Part shown: piece by piece, positions 1 through 8,965 of the stretch
How positions within the stretch are numbered: the stretch's first letter is position 1
Layout: each line of letters begins with the position of its first letter
Notes under the pieces: generated by a model
The model's input: the letters and a program-made list of their open reading frames with translations, nothing else
The model's database searches: none
What the model was told of the DNA's origin: nothing
DNA from: Pseudomonas fluorescens
GTDB taxonomy: Bacteria > Pseudomonadota > Gammaproteobacteria > Pseudomonadales > Pseudomonadaceae
Direction: 5' to 3'
DNA length: 64,000 nt
Assembly (NCBI RefSeq): GCF_001648775.1
Contig: NZ_LVEJ01000022.1
Span: forward strand, 1 to 64,000
Program-made: the position numbers and the translations under genes

Positions 1-190
1 AAACCGGAGGCGATGCCCCCGGATCGATCCCGGAGCGAAGGAACCCCGAGCCCCAGCGAGCGGGCCGCACGTAGGAGCAAGCGTTTTTTTGCTTACTTTT
101 TTTAGGCGTTTGTAAAAAAAGTGAGTCGCCGTCAGGGCGAAACCCTAAGCAGCCGTTACCGCAGCAACGGATATGTACCCAAAAAAGCCC
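1..190. repeat. Dispersed intergenic element, copy A (cut by window edge)
   Basis: Bases 1-70 match 15579-15648 almost base for base (shared core GGATCGATCCCGGAGCGAAG). The following part, with the GGGCGAAACC-like and GCAGCAACGGATA-like segments at about 130-175, resembles 15700-15745. The middle differs: this copy has T-runs at 84-90 and 97-103. The element is non-coding; reading frames through it give arginine/proline-rich products without a family. It precedes the first binding-protein gene, whose start codon is 109 bases further on. Bases 191-298 hold only a C-rich leader in which I see no clear promoter. Confidence 0.7.
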
Positions 191-298
191 CTACATATAC
201 CGAGATAGACACTCCCACAGGAAAAACGATATTTCCGAAACTCCCCAAATCCCCGCTACCCTCAAAAAACCACCACCTCCAATTTCCCCGGGGACTCC

Positions 299-1900
299 AT
301 GCCAAGACCCACCCTGAAACCGCTCTTGATCTCCCTCGCCCTAACAGCCATAGCCCCGTTAGCAAACGCCGCCACCACCCTGGTCTACTGCTCCGAAGCC
401 AGCCCCGCCGGCTTCGACCCCAGCCAATACACCAGCGGCACCGACTTCGACGCCTCCGCCGAAACCGTCTTCAACCGCCTCACCCAATTCCAGCGCGGCG
501 GCACCGACATCGAACCCGGCCTGGCAACAAAATGGGACATCTCCCCGGATGGCCTGCAATACACCTTCCACCTGCGCCAAGGCGTAAAATTCCACACCAC
601 GGAATATTTCACCCCGACGCGAGACTTCAACGCCGACGACGTCCTCTTCACCTTCCAGCGTCTACTCGACCCGGACAACGCCTTCCGCAAGGCCTACCCC
701 GCCGAATCCCCGTACTTCACCGACATGGGCCTCAACACCACGATCAAATCGGTAGAAAAACTCGACGAGCAAACCGTGCGCTTCAACCTCAACAACGTCG
801 ACGCCGCGTTCGTGCAAAACCTCGCCATGAGCTTTGCCTCGGTGCAATCGGCCGAATACGCTGCGCAACTGTTGAAGGAAGGCAAAGCCGCCGACCTCAA
901 CCAGAAACCCGTCGGCACCGGCCCGTTCGTGTTCAAGCGCTACCAGAAGGATTCACAAATCCGCTACGCCGCCAACACGGCCTACTGGAAACCCGAAGAC
1001 GTCAAAATCGATAACCTGATTTTTTCGATCACCCCGGACGCCGCCGTGCGCCTGCAAAAGCTCAAGGCCGGTGAATGTCAGGTCAGCGGCTACCCGCGCC
1101 CGGCCGACATCGAAGTGATGGAAAAAGACCCGAACCTGCGCGTGCTCAAGCAGGCCGGTTTCAACCTCGGTTTCCTCGCCTACAACACCACCCACGCCCC
1201 TCTCGACCAGCTCAAGGTTCGACAGGCGCTGGACATGGCCATCGACAAACCGGCGATCATCAAAGCCGTCTACCAAAGCGCCGGCCAGTTGGCGCAAAAC
1301 GCTTTGCCGCCGGCGCAATGGTCGTATGACCCGAATATCAAGGACGCTCCCTACGACCCGGTCAAAGCTCGGGTGCTACTGAAAGAAGCAGGGGTTGCGC
1401 CGGGTACAACCATCAACCTTTGGGCGATGACAGTGCAACGCGCTTCAAACCCGAATGCGCGAATGTCGGCGCAGATGATCCAGCAGGATTGGGACAAGAT
1501 CGGCATCAAGGCCAACATCGTCAGCTACGAATGGGGCGAGTACATCAAACGCGCCAAAAATGGCGAACACGACGCCATGATCTATGGTTGGACAGGTGAC
1601 AACGGTGACCCGGATAACTGGCTTGGCGTGCTCTACAGCTGCGCGGCGGTAAAAGGCAGCAATTACGCCAAATGGTGCGATCCGGCTTACGACAAACTGG
1701 TGCAACAGGCCAAGTTATCCACGGATAAAGAGCAACGGGTAAAACTGTATCAACAGGCGCAACTGATCCTTAAACAGCAGGTGCCGATCACACCGATCGC
1801 CAACTCCACGGTGTTCCAGCCGCTGCGCAAGGAAGTCACTGACTTCCGGATCAGCCCGTTCGGTCTAACCCCCTTCTATGGTGTGGGTATAAATAAGTAA
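299..1900 (+). CDS. ABC transporter periplasmic binding protein, DppA-type (dipeptide/peptide)
   Basis: A 533-residue family 5 extracellular solute-binding protein predicted to deliver di- or tripeptides to the DppBCDF importer encoded downstream. Residues 1-24 form a Sec signal peptide ending ANA. The mature part opens with the LVYCSEASPAGFDP block and ends with the GDNGDPDNW peptide-binding loop and an SC..WCDPAYD cysteine pair. In E. coli DppA the equivalent loop carries the Asp that holds the peptide amino group, and the cysteines form disulfides. It is one of four paralogues in this locus. By gene order it corresponds to P. aeruginosa dppA1; its ligand preference cannot be read from sequence. 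It is richer in C-ending codons at the 5' end than its neighbours. Confidence 0.93.
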   Translation: MPRPTLKPLLISLALTAIAPLANAATTLVYCSEASPAGFDPSQYTSGTDFDASAETVFNRLTQFQRGGTDIEPGLATKWDISPDGLQYTFHLRQGVKFHTTEYFTPTRDFNADDVLFTFQRLLDPDNAFRKAYPAESPYFTDMGLNTTIKSVEKLDEQTVRFNLNNVDAAFVQNLAMSFASVQSAEYAAQLLKEGKAADLNQKPVGTGPFVFKRYQKDSQIRYAANTAYWKPEDVKIDNLIFSITPDAAVRLQKLKAGECQVSGYPRPADIEVMEKDPNLRVLKQAGFNLGFLAYNTTHAPLDQLKVRQALDMAIDKPAIIKAVYQSAGQLAQNALPPAQWSYDPNIKDAPYDPVKARVLLKEAGVAPGTTINLWAMTVQRASNPNARMSAQMIQQDWDKIGIKANIVSYEWGEYIKRAKNGEHDAMIYGWTGDNGDPDNWLGVLYSCAAVKGSNYAKWCDPAYDKLVQQAKLSTDKEQRVKLYQQAQLILKQQVPITPIANSTVFQPLRKEVTDFRISPFGLTPFYGVGINK

Positions 1901-1904
1901 CACC

Positions 1905-1953
1905 GAGCCCCAAGGCGGCGCGCACAACGTGACCAATGCACCGTTTTGGGGCT
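1905..1953 (+). other. Inverted repeat after the first binding-protein gene
   Basis: Nine-base perfect arms GAGCCCCAA (1905-1913) and TTGGGGCTC (1945-1953) lie directly after the stop codon, with a 31-base loop and no long T tract. This could be a weak terminator or a 3' stabilising stem. The rest of the 236-base gap to the next gene holds a second long-range inverted repeat (see findings). Confidence 0.35.
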
Positions 1954-2160
1954 CCATTTGCACCGTAAAAACCACCCGCAAACGGTCAAATGCGTCAGAA
2001 GTTATACAGATGCGACATTAAGGTACGTTCGTGCCACGCTTTGAGGCCGGCAGTCACTCTGGATCTTGCAATGGGTATGGCCCCTGCATAAGTATCCGCA
2101 GGCACGACTCACGAGGTCGTACCTCACAACTAAAAAATGACAACAAATCATGAGGCCAAC

Positions 2161-3786
2161 ATGCTTAAACACGCGGTCATTCCGTTTTTAGTCGGCGCAG
2201 GCTTGTTAGCCTCCGCACCTTTCGCATCCGCTGCGACTAACCTGGTGTTCTGCTCCGAAGGCAGCCCGGCCGGTTTCGATCCAGGCCAGTACACCACCGG
2301 AACCGACTTCGACGCCTCAGCCGAAACCATGTTCAACCGTCTGACCCAGTTCGAGCGCGGCGGTACCGCCGTGATTCCTGGTCTGGCGACCAAGTGGGAC
2401 ATTTCCGATGATGGCCTGACTTACACCTTCCACCTGCGTGAAGGCGTCAAGTTCCATACCACCCCGTATTTCAAGCCGACTCGTGAGTTCAACGCCGACG
2501 ACGTGCTGTTCACCTTCAATCGCATGATTAACAAGGATGACCCGTTCCGTAAGGCGTACCCGACCGAATTCCCGTACTTCACCGACATGGGGATGGACAC
2601 CAACATCACCAAGATCGATAAAGTCGACGACCACACCGTCAAGTTCACTCTGAAAGAAGTCGACGCTGCGTTCATCCAGAACATGGCCATGAGCTTCGCC
2701 TCGGTACAGTCCGCCGAGTACGCTGCCCAACTGCTCAAGGAAGGCAAAGCTGCCGACATCAACCAGAAGCCGATCGGCACTGGTCCGTTCGTGTTCAAGA
2801 GCTACCAGAAAGACTCCAACATCCGCTACACCGGGAACAAGGACTACTGGAAGCCTGAAGACGTGAAGATCGACAACCTGATCTTCGCCATCACCACCGA
2901 CCCGTCGGTACGTATTCAGAAGCTGAAAAAGAACGAGTGCCAGGTCACCCTGTTCCCGCGTCCGGCCGACCTGAAAGCGCTGAAAGAAGACAAATCCCTC
3001 AAGATGCCTGACCAGGCTGGTTTCAACCTGGGTTACATCGCCTACAACGTGATGGACAAGGTCAAGGGCAGCAACGAGGCCAACCCACTGGCAGACCTGC
3101 GCGTACGTCAGGCGCTGGACATGGCCGTGAACAAGCCACAGATCATCGACTCGGTTTACCAGGGCGCAGGCCAACTGGCCGTCAATGCCATGCCGCCGAC
3201 CCAGTGGTCTTACGACACCACCATCAAGGACGCCAAGTACGATCCTGAGAAAGCCAAACAGCTGCTCAAGGAAGCCGGCGTCAAGGAAGGTACCGAGATC
3301 GTGCTGTGGGCGATGCCGGTGCAGCGTCCTTACAACCCGAACGCCAAACTGATGGCTGAAATGCTCCAGTCCGACTGGGCCAAAATCGGCTTGAAAGTGA
3401 AGATCACCAGCTACGAGTGGGGCGAGTACATCAAGCGCTCCAAAGGTGGCGAGAACCAGGCCATGATCATTGGCTGGAGCGGTGACAATGGTGATCCGGA
3501 CAACTGGCTGAACGTGCTGTTCGGCTGCGACTCGCTCAGCGGCAACAACTTCTCCAAGTGGTGCGACAAGAAGTTCGACGGCCTCGTTAAAGAAGCCAAG
3601 CGCACAACCGACCAAGGTAAGCGCACCGAACTGTACAAAGAGGCACAACACGTCCTCAAAGATGCAGTCCCGATGACACCTATCGCTCACTCGACGGTGT
3701 ATCAACCCATGCGCGCCAACGTGCAGGATTTCAAGATCAGCCCATTCGGCTTGAACTCCTTCTACGGCGTCAGCGTCAGCAAATAA
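2161..3786 (+). CDS. ABC transporter periplasmic binding protein, DppA-type (second paralogue)
   Basis: A 541-residue DppA-like binding protein starting at the ATG at 2161, which opens the signal peptide MLKHAVIPFLVGAG; an in-frame ATG at 2137 would add eight residues ahead of it and looks spurious. It keeps the LVFCSEGSPAGFDP opening, the GDNGDPDNW ligand loop and the C-terminal cysteine pair (FGCDSL..KWCDKKFD). It differs from its siblings by an insertion around residue 300 (VMDKVKGSNEANP). By order it corresponds to P. aeruginosa dppA2. A strong terminator follows, so it is probably expressed as its own transcript rather than with the next paralogue. Confidence 0.93.
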   Translation: MLKHAVIPFLVGAGLLASAPFASAATNLVFCSEGSPAGFDPGQYTTGTDFDASAETMFNRLTQFERGGTAVIPGLATKWDISDDGLTYTFHLREGVKFHTTPYFKPTREFNADDVLFTFNRMINKDDPFRKAYPTEFPYFTDMGMDTNITKIDKVDDHTVKFTLKEVDAAFIQNMAMSFASVQSAEYAAQLLKEGKAADINQKPIGTGPFVFKSYQKDSNIRYTGNKDYWKPEDVKIDNLIFAITTDPSVRIQKLKKNECQVTLFPRPADLKALKEDKSLKMPDQAGFNLGYIAYNVMDKVKGSNEANPLADLRVRQALDMAVNKPQIIDSVYQGAGQLAVNAMPPTQWSYDTTIKDAKYDPEKAKQLLKEAGVKEGTEIVLWAMPVQRPYNPNAKLMAEMLQSDWAKIGLKVKITSYEWGEYIKRSKGGENQAMIIGWSGDNGDPDNWLNVLFGCDSLSGNNFSKWCDKKFDGLVKEAKRTTDQGKRTELYKEAQHVLKDAVPMTPIAHSTVYQPMRANVQDFKISPFGLNSFYGVSVSK

Positions 3787-3794
3787 GGCACTGC

Positions 3795-3826
3795 AACGGC
3801 GACGTTTTTAACGTCGCCGTTGTTTT
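3795..3826 (+). terminator. Rho-independent terminator after second binding protein
   Basis: Ten-base perfect arms AACGGCGACG and CGTCGCCGTT flank a T-rich loop and are followed by TGTTTT. It sits 8 bases after the stop codon of the upstream gene. Confidence 0.85.
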
Positions 3827-4019
3827 ACCTGCCGGGAAGTTAGGAAATTGCCTACAGCCAATTCCACTGCGGATTACCGCGGGGGTATAGGACGTGTCGC
3901 CTTTTCCTACGAGCTTTAAGGCATTTACGCATTTACTGCCAGGACCGCGGCCCCTACCGTCGGGTACTGACCAGTTTCTGCGTGGGCCACCGGTTTGCCG
4001 TACGTACTGGATTGAGCTC

Positions 4020-4059
4020 GATGCGCTCAAAACGTCCCAGGATGGGACGACGGCGCATC
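4020..4059 (+). promoter_or_regulatory. Nested hairpin in the leader of the third binding-protein gene
   Basis: Two perfect seven-base stems are nested: outer GATGCGC (4020-4026) with GCGCATC (4053-4059), inner CGTCCCA (4033-4039) with TGGGACG (4043-4049). The structure ends about 17 bases before the GAGGGAG ribosome-binding site of the gene starting at 4087. It may stabilise the 5' end of the mRNA or bind a regulator; function is inferred only from position. The remainder of the 300-base gap (3827-4019) shows no recognisable gene. Confidence 0.5.
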
Positions 4060-4086
4060 GAACAACACTAAAAAAGAGGGAGCGTC

Positions 4087-5685
4087 ATGCGCCATACCTT
4101 GATTTTTTCCGCATTGCTGGGCGCCGGCCTGTTGGCCGCTTCGTCCGCGAGTTTCGCCGCCAGCAAAAGTCTGGTGTTCTGCTCTGAAGGCAGCCCGGCG
4201 GGCTTTGACACCGCGCAGTACACGACAGCGACCGATAACGACGCCGCCGAGCCGATCTACAACCGTCTGGTCGAGTTCGAAAAAGGCGCGACCAATGTCG
4301 TACCCGGTCTGGCCACCAAGTGGGACATTTCCGAGGATGGTCTCAAGTACACCTTTCACCTGCGTGAAGGCGTGAAATTTCATACAACGCCGTACTTCAA
4401 GCCAACTCGCGATTTCAACGCCGACGACGTGCTGTTCACGTTTAATCGCATGCTCGATGCACAGCAACCTTTCCGTAAGGCTTATCCAACCGAGTTCCCG
4501 TATTTCAACGGGATGAGCCTGAACAAGAACATCGCCAAGGTCGAGAAAACCGGGCCGCTGACCGTGGAATTCACGCTCAACAGCGTCGACGCCGCGTTCA
4601 TTCAGAACATCGCCATGAGCTTCGCCTCCATTCTCTCCGCCGAATACGCCGACAAATTGCTGGCCGAAGGCAAACCGAGCGACATCAACCAGAAACCGAT
4701 CGGCACCGGGCCGTTCGTGTTCAAGAGTTATCAGAAAGACTCGAATATTCGTTACACCGGTAATAAACATTACTGGGACCCGAGCCGGGTCAAACTCGAC
4801 AACCTGATCTTCGCGATCAACACCGACGCCTCGGTACGCGTGCAGAAGCTCAAGGCTGGCGAATGCCAGATCACCCTGCACCCGCGTCCGGCCGATGTTG
4901 AAGCGTTGAAGGCCGACCCGAAACTGCAACTGATTTCCAAGCCGGGTTTCAACCTCGGCTATATCGCCTACAACGTGCGCCACAAGCCCTTCGACCAGCT
5001 CGAAGTGCGTCAGGCGCTGGACATGGCGGTGAATAAACAAGGGATTCTCAACGCTGTTTATCAAGGCGCCGGCCAACTGGCCGTCAACGCCATGCCGCCG
5101 ACCCAGTGGTCCTACGATGACAGCATCAAGGACGCCGCCTATAACCCGGAAAAAGCCAAAGAGTTGCTCAAGGCTGCCGGCGTCAAAGAGGGCACCGAGA
5201 TCACCCTGTGGGCGATGCCGGTGCAGCGTCCGTACAACCCCAACGCCAAACTGATGGCCGAAATGCTCCAGGCTGACTGGGCCAAGATCGGTCTGAAAGT
5301 GAAGATCGTCAGCTACGAATGGGGCGAGTACATCAAGCGCACCAAGAATGGCGAGCACGACATCAGCCTGATCGGCTGGACCGGTGACAACGGGGATCCG
5401 GACAACTGGCTCGGCACGCTGTACAGCTGCGATGCCATCGGCGGCAACAACTACTCGATGTGGTGCGACCCGGCTTACGACAAGCTGATCAAAGAGGCCA
5501 AGGTCGTCACCGACCGTGACCAGCGCACCGTGCTCTACAAACAGGCTCAGCAATTACTTAAACAGCAGGTGCCGATCACGCCTGTCGCCCACTCGACGGT
5601 CAACCAGCCGTTAAGCGCGAGGATCGAAGGGTTCAAAGTCAGCCCGTTCGGTCGCAACGTGTTCTCGGGTGTCGGTATCGATTAA
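4087..5685 (+). CDS. ABC transporter periplasmic binding protein, DppA-type (third paralogue)
   Basis: A 532-residue peptide-binding protein with a clean signal peptide (about residues 1-24, ending SFA) and a strong GAGGGAG Shine-Dalgarno 5 bases ahead of the ATG. All family landmarks are present: SLVFCSEGSPAGFD near the N-terminus, NQKPIGTGPFVFKSY mid-protein, WTGDNGDPDNW as the ligand loop, and the SCDAI..MWCDPAYD cysteine pair. It most resembles the second paralogue, with long identical stretches, suggesting tandem duplication. By order it corresponds to P. aeruginosa dppA3, immediately before the porin gene. In P. aeruginosa a peptidase gene and psdR lie between dppA2 and dppA3; both are absent here. 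Confidence 0.93.
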   Translation: MRHTLIFSALLGAGLLAASSASFAASKSLVFCSEGSPAGFDTAQYTTATDNDAAEPIYNRLVEFEKGATNVVPGLATKWDISEDGLKYTFHLREGVKFHTTPYFKPTRDFNADDVLFTFNRMLDAQQPFRKAYPTEFPYFNGMSLNKNIAKVEKTGPLTVEFTLNSVDAAFIQNIAMSFASILSAEYADKLLAEGKPSDINQKPIGTGPFVFKSYQKDSNIRYTGNKHYWDPSRVKLDNLIFAINTDASVRVQKLKAGECQITLHPRPADVEALKADPKLQLISKPGFNLGYIAYNVRHKPFDQLEVRQALDMAVNKQGILNAVYQGAGQLAVNAMPPTQWSYDDSIKDAAYNPEKAKELLKAAGVKEGTEITLWAMPVQRPYNPNAKLMAEMLQADWAKIGLKVKIVSYEWGEYIKRTKNGEHDISLIGWTGDNGDPDNWLGTLYSCDAIGGNNYSMWCDPAYDKLIKEAKVVTDRDQRTVLYKQAQQLLKQQVPITPVAHSTVNQPLSARIEGFKVSPFGRNVFSGVGID

Positions 5686-5769
5686 ACCAGACGATTAGCC
5701 GCAACGCTGGGGGGCGCTGTCTAGCCCCTCACGCAAGCGCTTTGCCGAAATTCGCCAATCCGGCATTTT

Positions 5770-5781
5770 GCAAACGTTTGC
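5770..5781. promoter_or_regulatory. Perfect palindrome upstream of opdP, LacI-family operator-like
   Basis: GCAAACGTTTGC is a perfect 12-base palindrome with a central CG, 79 bases before the opdP start codon. Operators of LacI/GalR-family regulators have this form, and its AAACGTTT core is the same as in the FruR operator at 37643. No LacI-type gene lies beside it, so the regulator is unknown. The gap 5686-5860 also contains a repeated CCGGCAT motif at about 5813 and 5831. Confidence 0.45.
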
Positions 5782-5860
5782 GATGTGTGAATGAGTTCTA
5801 AACCAATAACCGGCATACCAAAAAAAGCCGGCATAAAAAGAAAGTAAAGGAGCTTCACCC

Positions 5861-7282
5861 ATGAAACTGAGCAGCACCGCGATACTGGCCCTGGCCATCA
5901 GCAGCATCACCGCCACGGCGTACGCAGAACCTGCAAGTCAGGAGTTCGTCCCTACCACGTTGGCCGGCAGTAGCGCCCAAAGCGAGGCCAAAGGCTTTAT
6001 CGATGGACAAAGCCTGGGCGGCACAACCCGTAACTGGTACGCCAATGAACTGAAGCGTCGTGACGACACTTTCAGCTACGTGAAAAACAGCGACAAGAAC
6101 ACCTCGCCAGTGGTCAAGACCGCGACCCCGCGTCGGATCAACTGGGTGCAAGGCACCATCGTCAACTACACCTCGGGCTTCACCCAAGGCACCGTTGGCG
6201 TCAGCACTGAAGTCGCCGCTTACAACGCCATCGTTCTGGACCGTGACCGCAAGGACATCGCCGGCGGTTCCAACCGTACCCTGGCGCACTCCGATGGCGA
6301 CGCTGTCGACCAGTGGAGCAAACTGGGTCTGGCCAACGTCAAGCTGCGTGTTTCCAACACCACGTTGACTGCCGGTCGTCAGAACTTCAGCACGCCGATC
6401 GTCGACGTCATCGGCAACCGTCCGCTGCCTTCGAGCTTTGAGGGTATTACCCTGCACAGCGAAGAGCTCAACAACATTTCGTTTGACCTGGGTGGCTTCG
6501 ACCGCGTTTCGCCACGTACCGAGCAGAGCCTGTCGAAATTCCGCACCGAGTACTCGGCCACTGGCGTTGAGACCGACAAGGTTTACATCGCTGGCGTCAA
6601 CTACCAGCCGTTCAAAAGTCTGAAAACCAGCCTGTACGGCTCCAACGTCGAAGACTTCTGGAACCAGTACTACTTCGGCGCCACTCACGAACTGGGTGAC
6701 AGCCAGGTCCTGAGCCTGACCACCGGTCTGAACTACTACAAGACCGTCGACGAAGGCAAAAAGCTGATGGGCGAGATCGACAACGATACTTACTCGTTGT
6801 CGCTGGGTCTGGCGCACCAGGCTCACAGCCTGACCTTCTCGTACCAGGAAGTGAATGGCGACACTTACTTCGACTACCTGCATGAAACCAACGGCATCTA
6901 CCTGGCCAACTCCCTGCTGTCGGACTTCAACGGCCCGAACGAGAAGTCCTTTCAGATCGCCTACGGCATCAACATGGCCGAATACGGCGTACCCGGTCTG
7001 AAGTTCAACATCTACCAGGCGCGCGGCTGGGGCATCGACGGTACTCACTACCGTGGCACCGCCTACACCGATCCGGGCGCCAAGCGTGGCGACCTGAGCC
7101 TGATGGACGGCGAAACCCACTACGAATACGGCATCGGTGCGTCGTACGCCGTGCAGAGCGGCCCGCTCAAGGCCACCGCGATTCGCGCGACGTACACCAC
7201 CCACCGCGCCAGCGAGCACCAGGCTGACGGCAACATCAACGAGTTCCGTCTCGTGACCACGATTCCATTCAACATTCTGTAA
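5861..7282 (+). CDS. opdP: OprD-family outer-membrane porin (peptide-specific, OpdP-like)
   Basis: A 473-residue outer-membrane beta-barrel with a 22-residue signal peptide (MKLSSTAILALAISSITATA..). It shows the OprD hallmarks: the GFIDGQSLGGTTRNWYANE start of the mature barrel, GRQNFSTPIVD, NRPLPSSFEG, and a C-terminus of alternating hydrophobic residues ending NIL. OprD-type channels pass basic amino acids and small peptides. Its position between peptide-binding proteins and dppBCDF matches opdP of P. aeruginosa, which takes up glycine-glutamate dipeptide and carbapenems. It probably supplies the periplasm with the peptides bound by the neighbouring DppA proteins. It has its own AAAGGAG ribosome-binding site, a palindrome upstream and a terminator downstream. 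Confidence 0.93.
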   Translation: MKLSSTAILALAISSITATAYAEPASQEFVPTTLAGSSAQSEAKGFIDGQSLGGTTRNWYANELKRRDDTFSYVKNSDKNTSPVVKTATPRRINWVQGTIVNYTSGFTQGTVGVSTEVAAYNAIVLDRDRKDIAGGSNRTLAHSDGDAVDQWSKLGLANVKLRVSNTTLTAGRQNFSTPIVDVIGNRPLPSSFEGITLHSEELNNISFDLGGFDRVSPRTEQSLSKFRTEYSATGVETDKVYIAGVNYQPFKSLKTSLYGSNVEDFWNQYYFGATHELGDSQVLSLTTGLNYYKTVDEGKKLMGEIDNDTYSLSLGLAHQAHSLTFSYQEVNGDTYFDYLHETNGIYLANSLLSDFNGPNEKSFQIAYGINMAEYGVPGLKFNIYQARGWGIDGTHYRGTAYTDPGAKRGDLSLMDGETHYEYGIGASYAVQSGPLKATAIRATYTTHRASEHQADGNINEFRLVTTIPFNIL

Positions 7283-7290
7283 AAACGCCA

Positions 7291-7331
7291 ACCGACGGCT
7301 GACTCATGATGAGTCGGCCGTTCGGTTTTTT
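7291..7331 (+). terminator. Rho-independent terminator after opdP
   Basis: A long stem between ACCGACGGCTGACTCA and TGAGTCGGCCGTTCGGT, with a few mismatches, ends in a six-base T tract. It lies 8 bases after the opdP stop codon and separates opdP from the dppA-dppBCDF unit. Confidence 0.85.
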
Positions 7332-7359
7332 GTCTTCAACCGATTGCAGAGGGTTATCG

Positions 7360-8955
7360 ATGAAAATGCTTCCCCTACGTGCGGCCGTTGCGGCTGCGTT
7401 GTTGAGCGCCGCTCTCGGCGTCTCGGCCAAACCCTTGGTGGTCTGCACCGAAGCCAGTCCGGAAGGCTTCGATATGGTTCAGTACACAACTGCAGTCACG
7501 GCGGATGCTGTGGCCGAAACCATCTTCAACCGCCTGGTGGACTTCAAGCCTGGCACCACGGAAATCGTTCCGGCCCTGGCAGACACCTGGGAAATCAGCG
7601 AAGACGGCCTGACCTACACGTTCCACCTGCGTAAAGGCGTCAAGTTTCACACCACCGAATACTTCAAGCCGACCCGCGACATGAACGCCGACGACGTGGT
7701 CTGGAGCTTCCAGCGTCAGCTGGACCCGAATCACCCGTGGCACAAACTGTCGAGCGTGGGCTTCCCGTACTTTGAAAGCATGGGCTTCAAAGAACTGCTC
7801 AAAAGCGTCGAAAAAGTCGACGACCAAACGGTCAAGTTCACCCTGACCCGCCGCGAAGCGCCATTCCTGGCCGACGTCGCGATGCCGTTCACCGCCATCT
7901 ACTCCGCCGAGTACGCTGATCAGTTGCTCAAGGCCAACAAGACCGGCGACCTGAACAACAAGCCGGTCGGCACCGGCCCGTTCATCTTCCAGCGCTATGC
8001 CAAAGACGCCCAGGTACGCTTCAAGGCCAACCCGGAATATTTCCGTGGCAAGCCGCCGGCCGACGCACTGATTCTGGCGATCGCCACCGACAACAACGTG
8101 CGCCTGCAGAAGCTCAAGGCCAACGAGTGCCAGATCGCGCTGTATCCGAAACCGGATGACATCCCGAGCATCAAGAAAGACGACAAGCTCAAGGTCGAAG
8201 AGCTGAACGCGATGACCGTTTCGTACATCGCCATGAACACCCAGCACAAATACATGAGCGACGTGCGCGTGCGTAAAGCGATCGACATCGCTTTCGACAA
8301 AGCGGCTTACGTCAACGCACTGTTTGGCCCGGGCAATGCGACCGTCGCGGTCAACCCGTACCCGGACACGCTGCTGGGCTACAACCACGAGCTGAAAAAC
8401 CCGCCACGCGACCTCGACAAGGCCCGCGCCCTGCTCAAGGAAGCCGGGGTTCCGGAAGGCACCGTGTTTACCCTGTTTACCCGTAACGGCGGCGGCCCGA
8501 CCAACCCGAACCCGATGCTCGGCGCACAGATGATGCAGGCTGACCTGGCGAAAGTCGGGATCAAGATCGACATCCGCGTGATGGAATGGGGCGAAATGCT
8601 CAAGCGCGCCAAGGCTGGCGAGCACGACATGGTTTCGGCCGGATGGGCGGGCGACAACGGCGACCCGGATAATTTCCTGACGCCTATGCTCAGTTGCGAG
8701 GCAGCAAAAAATGGCGAGAACTACGCTCGCTGGTGCAACGAGAAATTCCAGACGCTACTGGATGAAGCACGGGCTAAAGTAGATCCGGCCGAACGCGCAA
8801 AGCTCTACGAACAGGCGCAAGTGCTGTTTAATCAGGACCAGCCATGGATCAGCATGGCCCACACCAGGATGTTTACCGCAATGCGCAACAACGTAGAGGG
8901 CTATCACATCAGCCCTCTCACCACTAATAACTTCGCCACCACCCAGGTGAAGTAG
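7360..8955 (+). CDS. dppA: Dipeptide ABC transporter binding protein DppA (fourth paralogue)
   Basis: A 531-residue peptide-binding protein, transcribed with the permease genes that follow. The ATG at 7360 has a GAGGG site 7 bases upstream and opens a normal signal peptide (MKMLPLRAAVAAALLSAALG); the in-frame ATG at 7306 lies inside the preceding terminator and is rejected. It keeps LVVCTEASPEGFD, NADDVVWSFQRQ, the AGDNGDPDNF loop and the SCEAA..RWCNEKF cysteine pair. It is the most divergent of the four paralogues here and the one most like E. coli DppA. By order it corresponds to P. aeruginosa dppA4. A very stable hairpin separates it from dppB. Confidence 0.94.
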   Translation: MKMLPLRAAVAAALLSAALGVSAKPLVVCTEASPEGFDMVQYTTAVTADAVAETIFNRLVDFKPGTTEIVPALADTWEISEDGLTYTFHLRKGVKFHTTEYFKPTRDMNADDVVWSFQRQLDPNHPWHKLSSVGFPYFESMGFKELLKSVEKVDDQTVKFTLTRREAPFLADVAMPFTAIYSAEYADQLLKANKTGDLNNKPVGTGPFIFQRYAKDAQVRFKANPEYFRGKPPADALILAIATDNNVRLQKLKANECQIALYPKPDDIPSIKKDDKLKVEELNAMTVSYIAMNTQHKYMSDVRVRKAIDIAFDKAAYVNALFGPGNATVAVNPYPDTLLGYNHELKNPPRDLDKARALLKEAGVPEGTVFTLFTRNGGGPTNPNPMLGAQMMQADLAKVGIKIDIRVMEWGEMLKRAKAGEHDMVSAGWAGDNGDPDNFLTPMLSCEAAKNGENYARWCNEKFQTLLDEARAKVDPAERAKLYEQAQVLFNQDQPWISMAHTRMFTAMRNNVEGYHISPLTTNNFATTQVK

Positions 8956-8965
8956 ATAAGAAACT

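Noticed and set aside
2060..2090. Possible sigma-54 promoter before the second dppA paralogue (GG-N10-GC)
   Set aside because: Only the GG and GC dinucleotides fit; the surrounding consensus bases do not match.
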